A stretch of DNA of 6,195 nucleotides from an uncultured Lewinella sp. (lineage in GTDB: Bacteria; Bacteroidota; Bacteroidia; Chitinophagales; Saprospiraceae): positions 1 through 6,195 of the forward strand of contig CALIGP010000128.1 in the NCBI GenBank assembly GCA_938021455.1, written 5' to 3'. Of the stretch, positions 5,456 through 6,195 are shown piece by piece (the stretch's first letter is position 1; the number at the start of each line of letters is the position of its first letter). Made by a program: the position numbers and the translations under genes. The notes below the pieces were generated by a model. The model saw only the letters and a list, made by a program, of their open reading frames with translations. It had not been told where the DNA came from and ran no database searches.

Positions 5456-5463
5456 CAAAGGTA
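5456..5463 (-). promoter_or_regulatory. Promoter of the Sco-like/DUF420 operon, -7 box
   Basis: Minus-strand TACCTTTG matches TAnnTTTG exactly and lies 17 nt upstream of the ATG at 5438, placing transcription start near 5449-5451 and giving a leader of about 12 nt. No -33 TTTG is seen at the normal spacing. The box lies downstream of the alternative GTG codon at 5466-5468, which supports the ATG as the real start. Confidence 0.5.
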
Positions 5464-5558
5464 ACCACGTGAACGCCAGATTGATCACGAAAAAGTCGAT
5501 TATGACGCTTAGGTGGGATTTTGGGGCGCGGGACCGCAGGTGCAAGGGAACCCTTTCA

Positions 5559-5650
5559 GGCCCGGAGGGCCGCTTCTCGTAGCGATGGGTAAGCTACGGA
5601 CCGAAGGCGATGCACTGAGCGAAGTCGAAGTGTCCTAGCGCAGCCCATCA
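5559..5650. repeat. Palindromic intergenic repeat, copy 2
   Basis: GGCCCGGAGGGCC (5559-5571) and the following block to CGATGGGT (5583-5590) repeat the opening of copy 1. The closing arm GCCCATCA (5643-5650) is degenerate. Inside, where copy 1 has its GGGAC hairpin, this copy carries CACTGAGCGAAGTCGAAGTG (5613-5632), a sequence I remember as widespread in Bacteroidota genomes. Both copies share ACCGAAGG. Copy 2 lies in the 333-bp gap between the COX4 and Sco-like genes; the rest of that gap holds the Sco-like promoter, two C7 runs (5671-5677, 5686-5692) and a terminator. Confidence 0.75.
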
Positions 5651-5708
5651 TTCTCGTCGTCCCTACCCTTCCCCCCCTTTCGTTGCCCCCCCTAAGCCTT
5701 TAAACACA

Positions 5709-5741
5709 ATCAGCATCCAGGCCCAATGCCTAGATGCTGAT
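5709..5741 (-). terminator. Intrinsic terminator of the COX4-type gene
   Basis: A 14-bp stem (arms 5709-5722 and 5728-5741, loop of 5 nt) follows the COX4 stop by about 30 nt. The one imperfect pair is a U-G wobble when read as minus-strand RNA but a C-A mismatch on the plus strand, so the hairpin is stable in the minus-strand transcript. The minus strand then continues TTGTGTTTAAA, a modest U-rich run. This would separate the upstream oxidase structural genes from the Sco-like/DUF420 operon. Confidence 0.78.
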
Positions 5742-5771
5742 CATAAAAATTCTTAGACGTCAAAGCAGGAT

Positions 5772-6182
5772 TTAGCCCACCACAAAGTCTTCATCCGTGA
5801 TGACCGCGCCAATATCCTGAGAGCTTGACTCCATCTGGTTGCGATTTTCGATCTCTGCCCGGTTGTCTTTCCAGTAGTTACCTTCTGAGAAGAAAGCAAT
5901 GAGTGCCCATACGAGCAGAAACATGGGGAGTAAAACCGTCATGGCGAGTCCTTTCACCTCATAGCCCATGTGCATGAACTCATAGATGATAAAGTAAGCC
6001 TTGTAGACAGACAGGATGATGATAAGTAAGGAGGCAATGACGAATACCCATTGGATATCCTCTGCCCACTCCGCAGCTTTCATCAGGGAGAGGGCCACTT
6101 CCGCCAGGGTTACACCCGCCAGTAGGGCAAGGCCTTTCCAGACGGCTTTTTTTGAATCTTCGTAGCTAAGATGACCAGCCAT
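5772..6182 (-). CDS. Cytochrome c oxidase subunit IV (prokaryotic COX4) family protein
   Basis: This 136-residue protein is a small membrane subunit of a heme-copper (caa3/aa3-type) cytochrome c oxidase, the terminal enzyme of aerobic respiration. It has three helices: about 17-34, 45-67 and 78-98. The second helix ends in KAYFIIYEFMHMGYE (61-75), which matches the KAYFxxxxFMHL-type signature of the bacterial COX4 family. A polar acidic tail (100-136, ending EDFVVG) follows. ATG at 6182 is preceded by TAAATAAAAAATC, the A/T-rich leader usual in Bacteroidota instead of a Shine-Dalgarno sequence. Subunits I-III are expected upstream, beyond the right edge; its promoter is not in view. A strong terminator ends the transcript before the Sco-like gene. 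Length and composition are normal for the family. Confidence 0.9.
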   Translation of the reverse strand: MAGHLSYEDSKKAVWKGLALLAGVTLAEVALSLMKAAEWAEDIQWVFVIASLLIIILSVYKAYFIIYEFMHMGYEVKGLAMTVLLPMFLLVWALIAFFSEGNYWKDNRAEIENRNQMESSSQDIGAVITDEDFVVG

Positions 6183-6195
6183 GATTTTTTATTTA

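Noticed and set aside
5439..5468. GTG start for the Sco-like gene
   Set aside because: It lies upstream of the TACCTTTG promoter box; the ATG at 5438 gives a normal anchor segment.

Overview
The window looks like a chromosomal segment of a member of the Bacteroidota, most likely from the Saprospiria (Lewinella-like marine bacteria); the family-level placement is inference. The evidence is the gene order COX4-type subunit, Sco-like protein, DUF420 protein, small CPMC protein. In addition, three minus-strand starts have perfect TAnnTTTG -7 boxes a short way upstream, there are no Shine-Dalgarno sequences at the starts, and leaders are A/T-rich. No rRNA, tRNA, transposase or CRISPR array is visible.

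Left part (25-2696). A minus-strand pair encodes a single-chain iron-sulfur L-serine ammonia-lyase (sdaA) followed by a GNAT acetyltransferase. Divergent from it is a DtxR/MntR-type metal-dependent regulator. The 119-bp divergent region carries the sdaA promoter, a perfect 6-2-6 palindrome and a 33-nt pure pyrimidine tract.

Middle (2697-3757). After a 272-bp gap with little in it comes a plus-strand polytopic membrane protein with an HEFVH zinc-protease motif in its first membrane helix. It looks like an M50-type (site-2-protease-like) intramembrane metallopeptidase of unknown substrate. Its 3' end overlaps the converging CPMC gene by 30 bp.

Right part (3728-6182). Four minus-strand genes form the tail of a cytochrome c oxidase cluster. 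In transcription order they are a COX4-type subunit with a strong terminator, a Sco-like membrane-anchored thioredoxin-fold protein, a DUF420 (CtaM-type) oxidase-assembly protein 2 nt later, and a small exported CPMC protein with its own promoter. Two intergenic gaps in this cluster hold related copies of a GC-rich palindromic repeat, one followed by four 17-bp tandem units.

Most notable: the Sco-like protein has no cysteine at all and has lost every copper ligand; the DUF420 protein carries a textbook EF-hand calcium loop in a predicted periplasmic loop; and the CPMC protein next to them brings a Cys-x-x-Cys pair. Together these suggest an oxidase-assembly module with rearranged metal-handling chemistry. 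This is a hypothesis drawn from sequence only.
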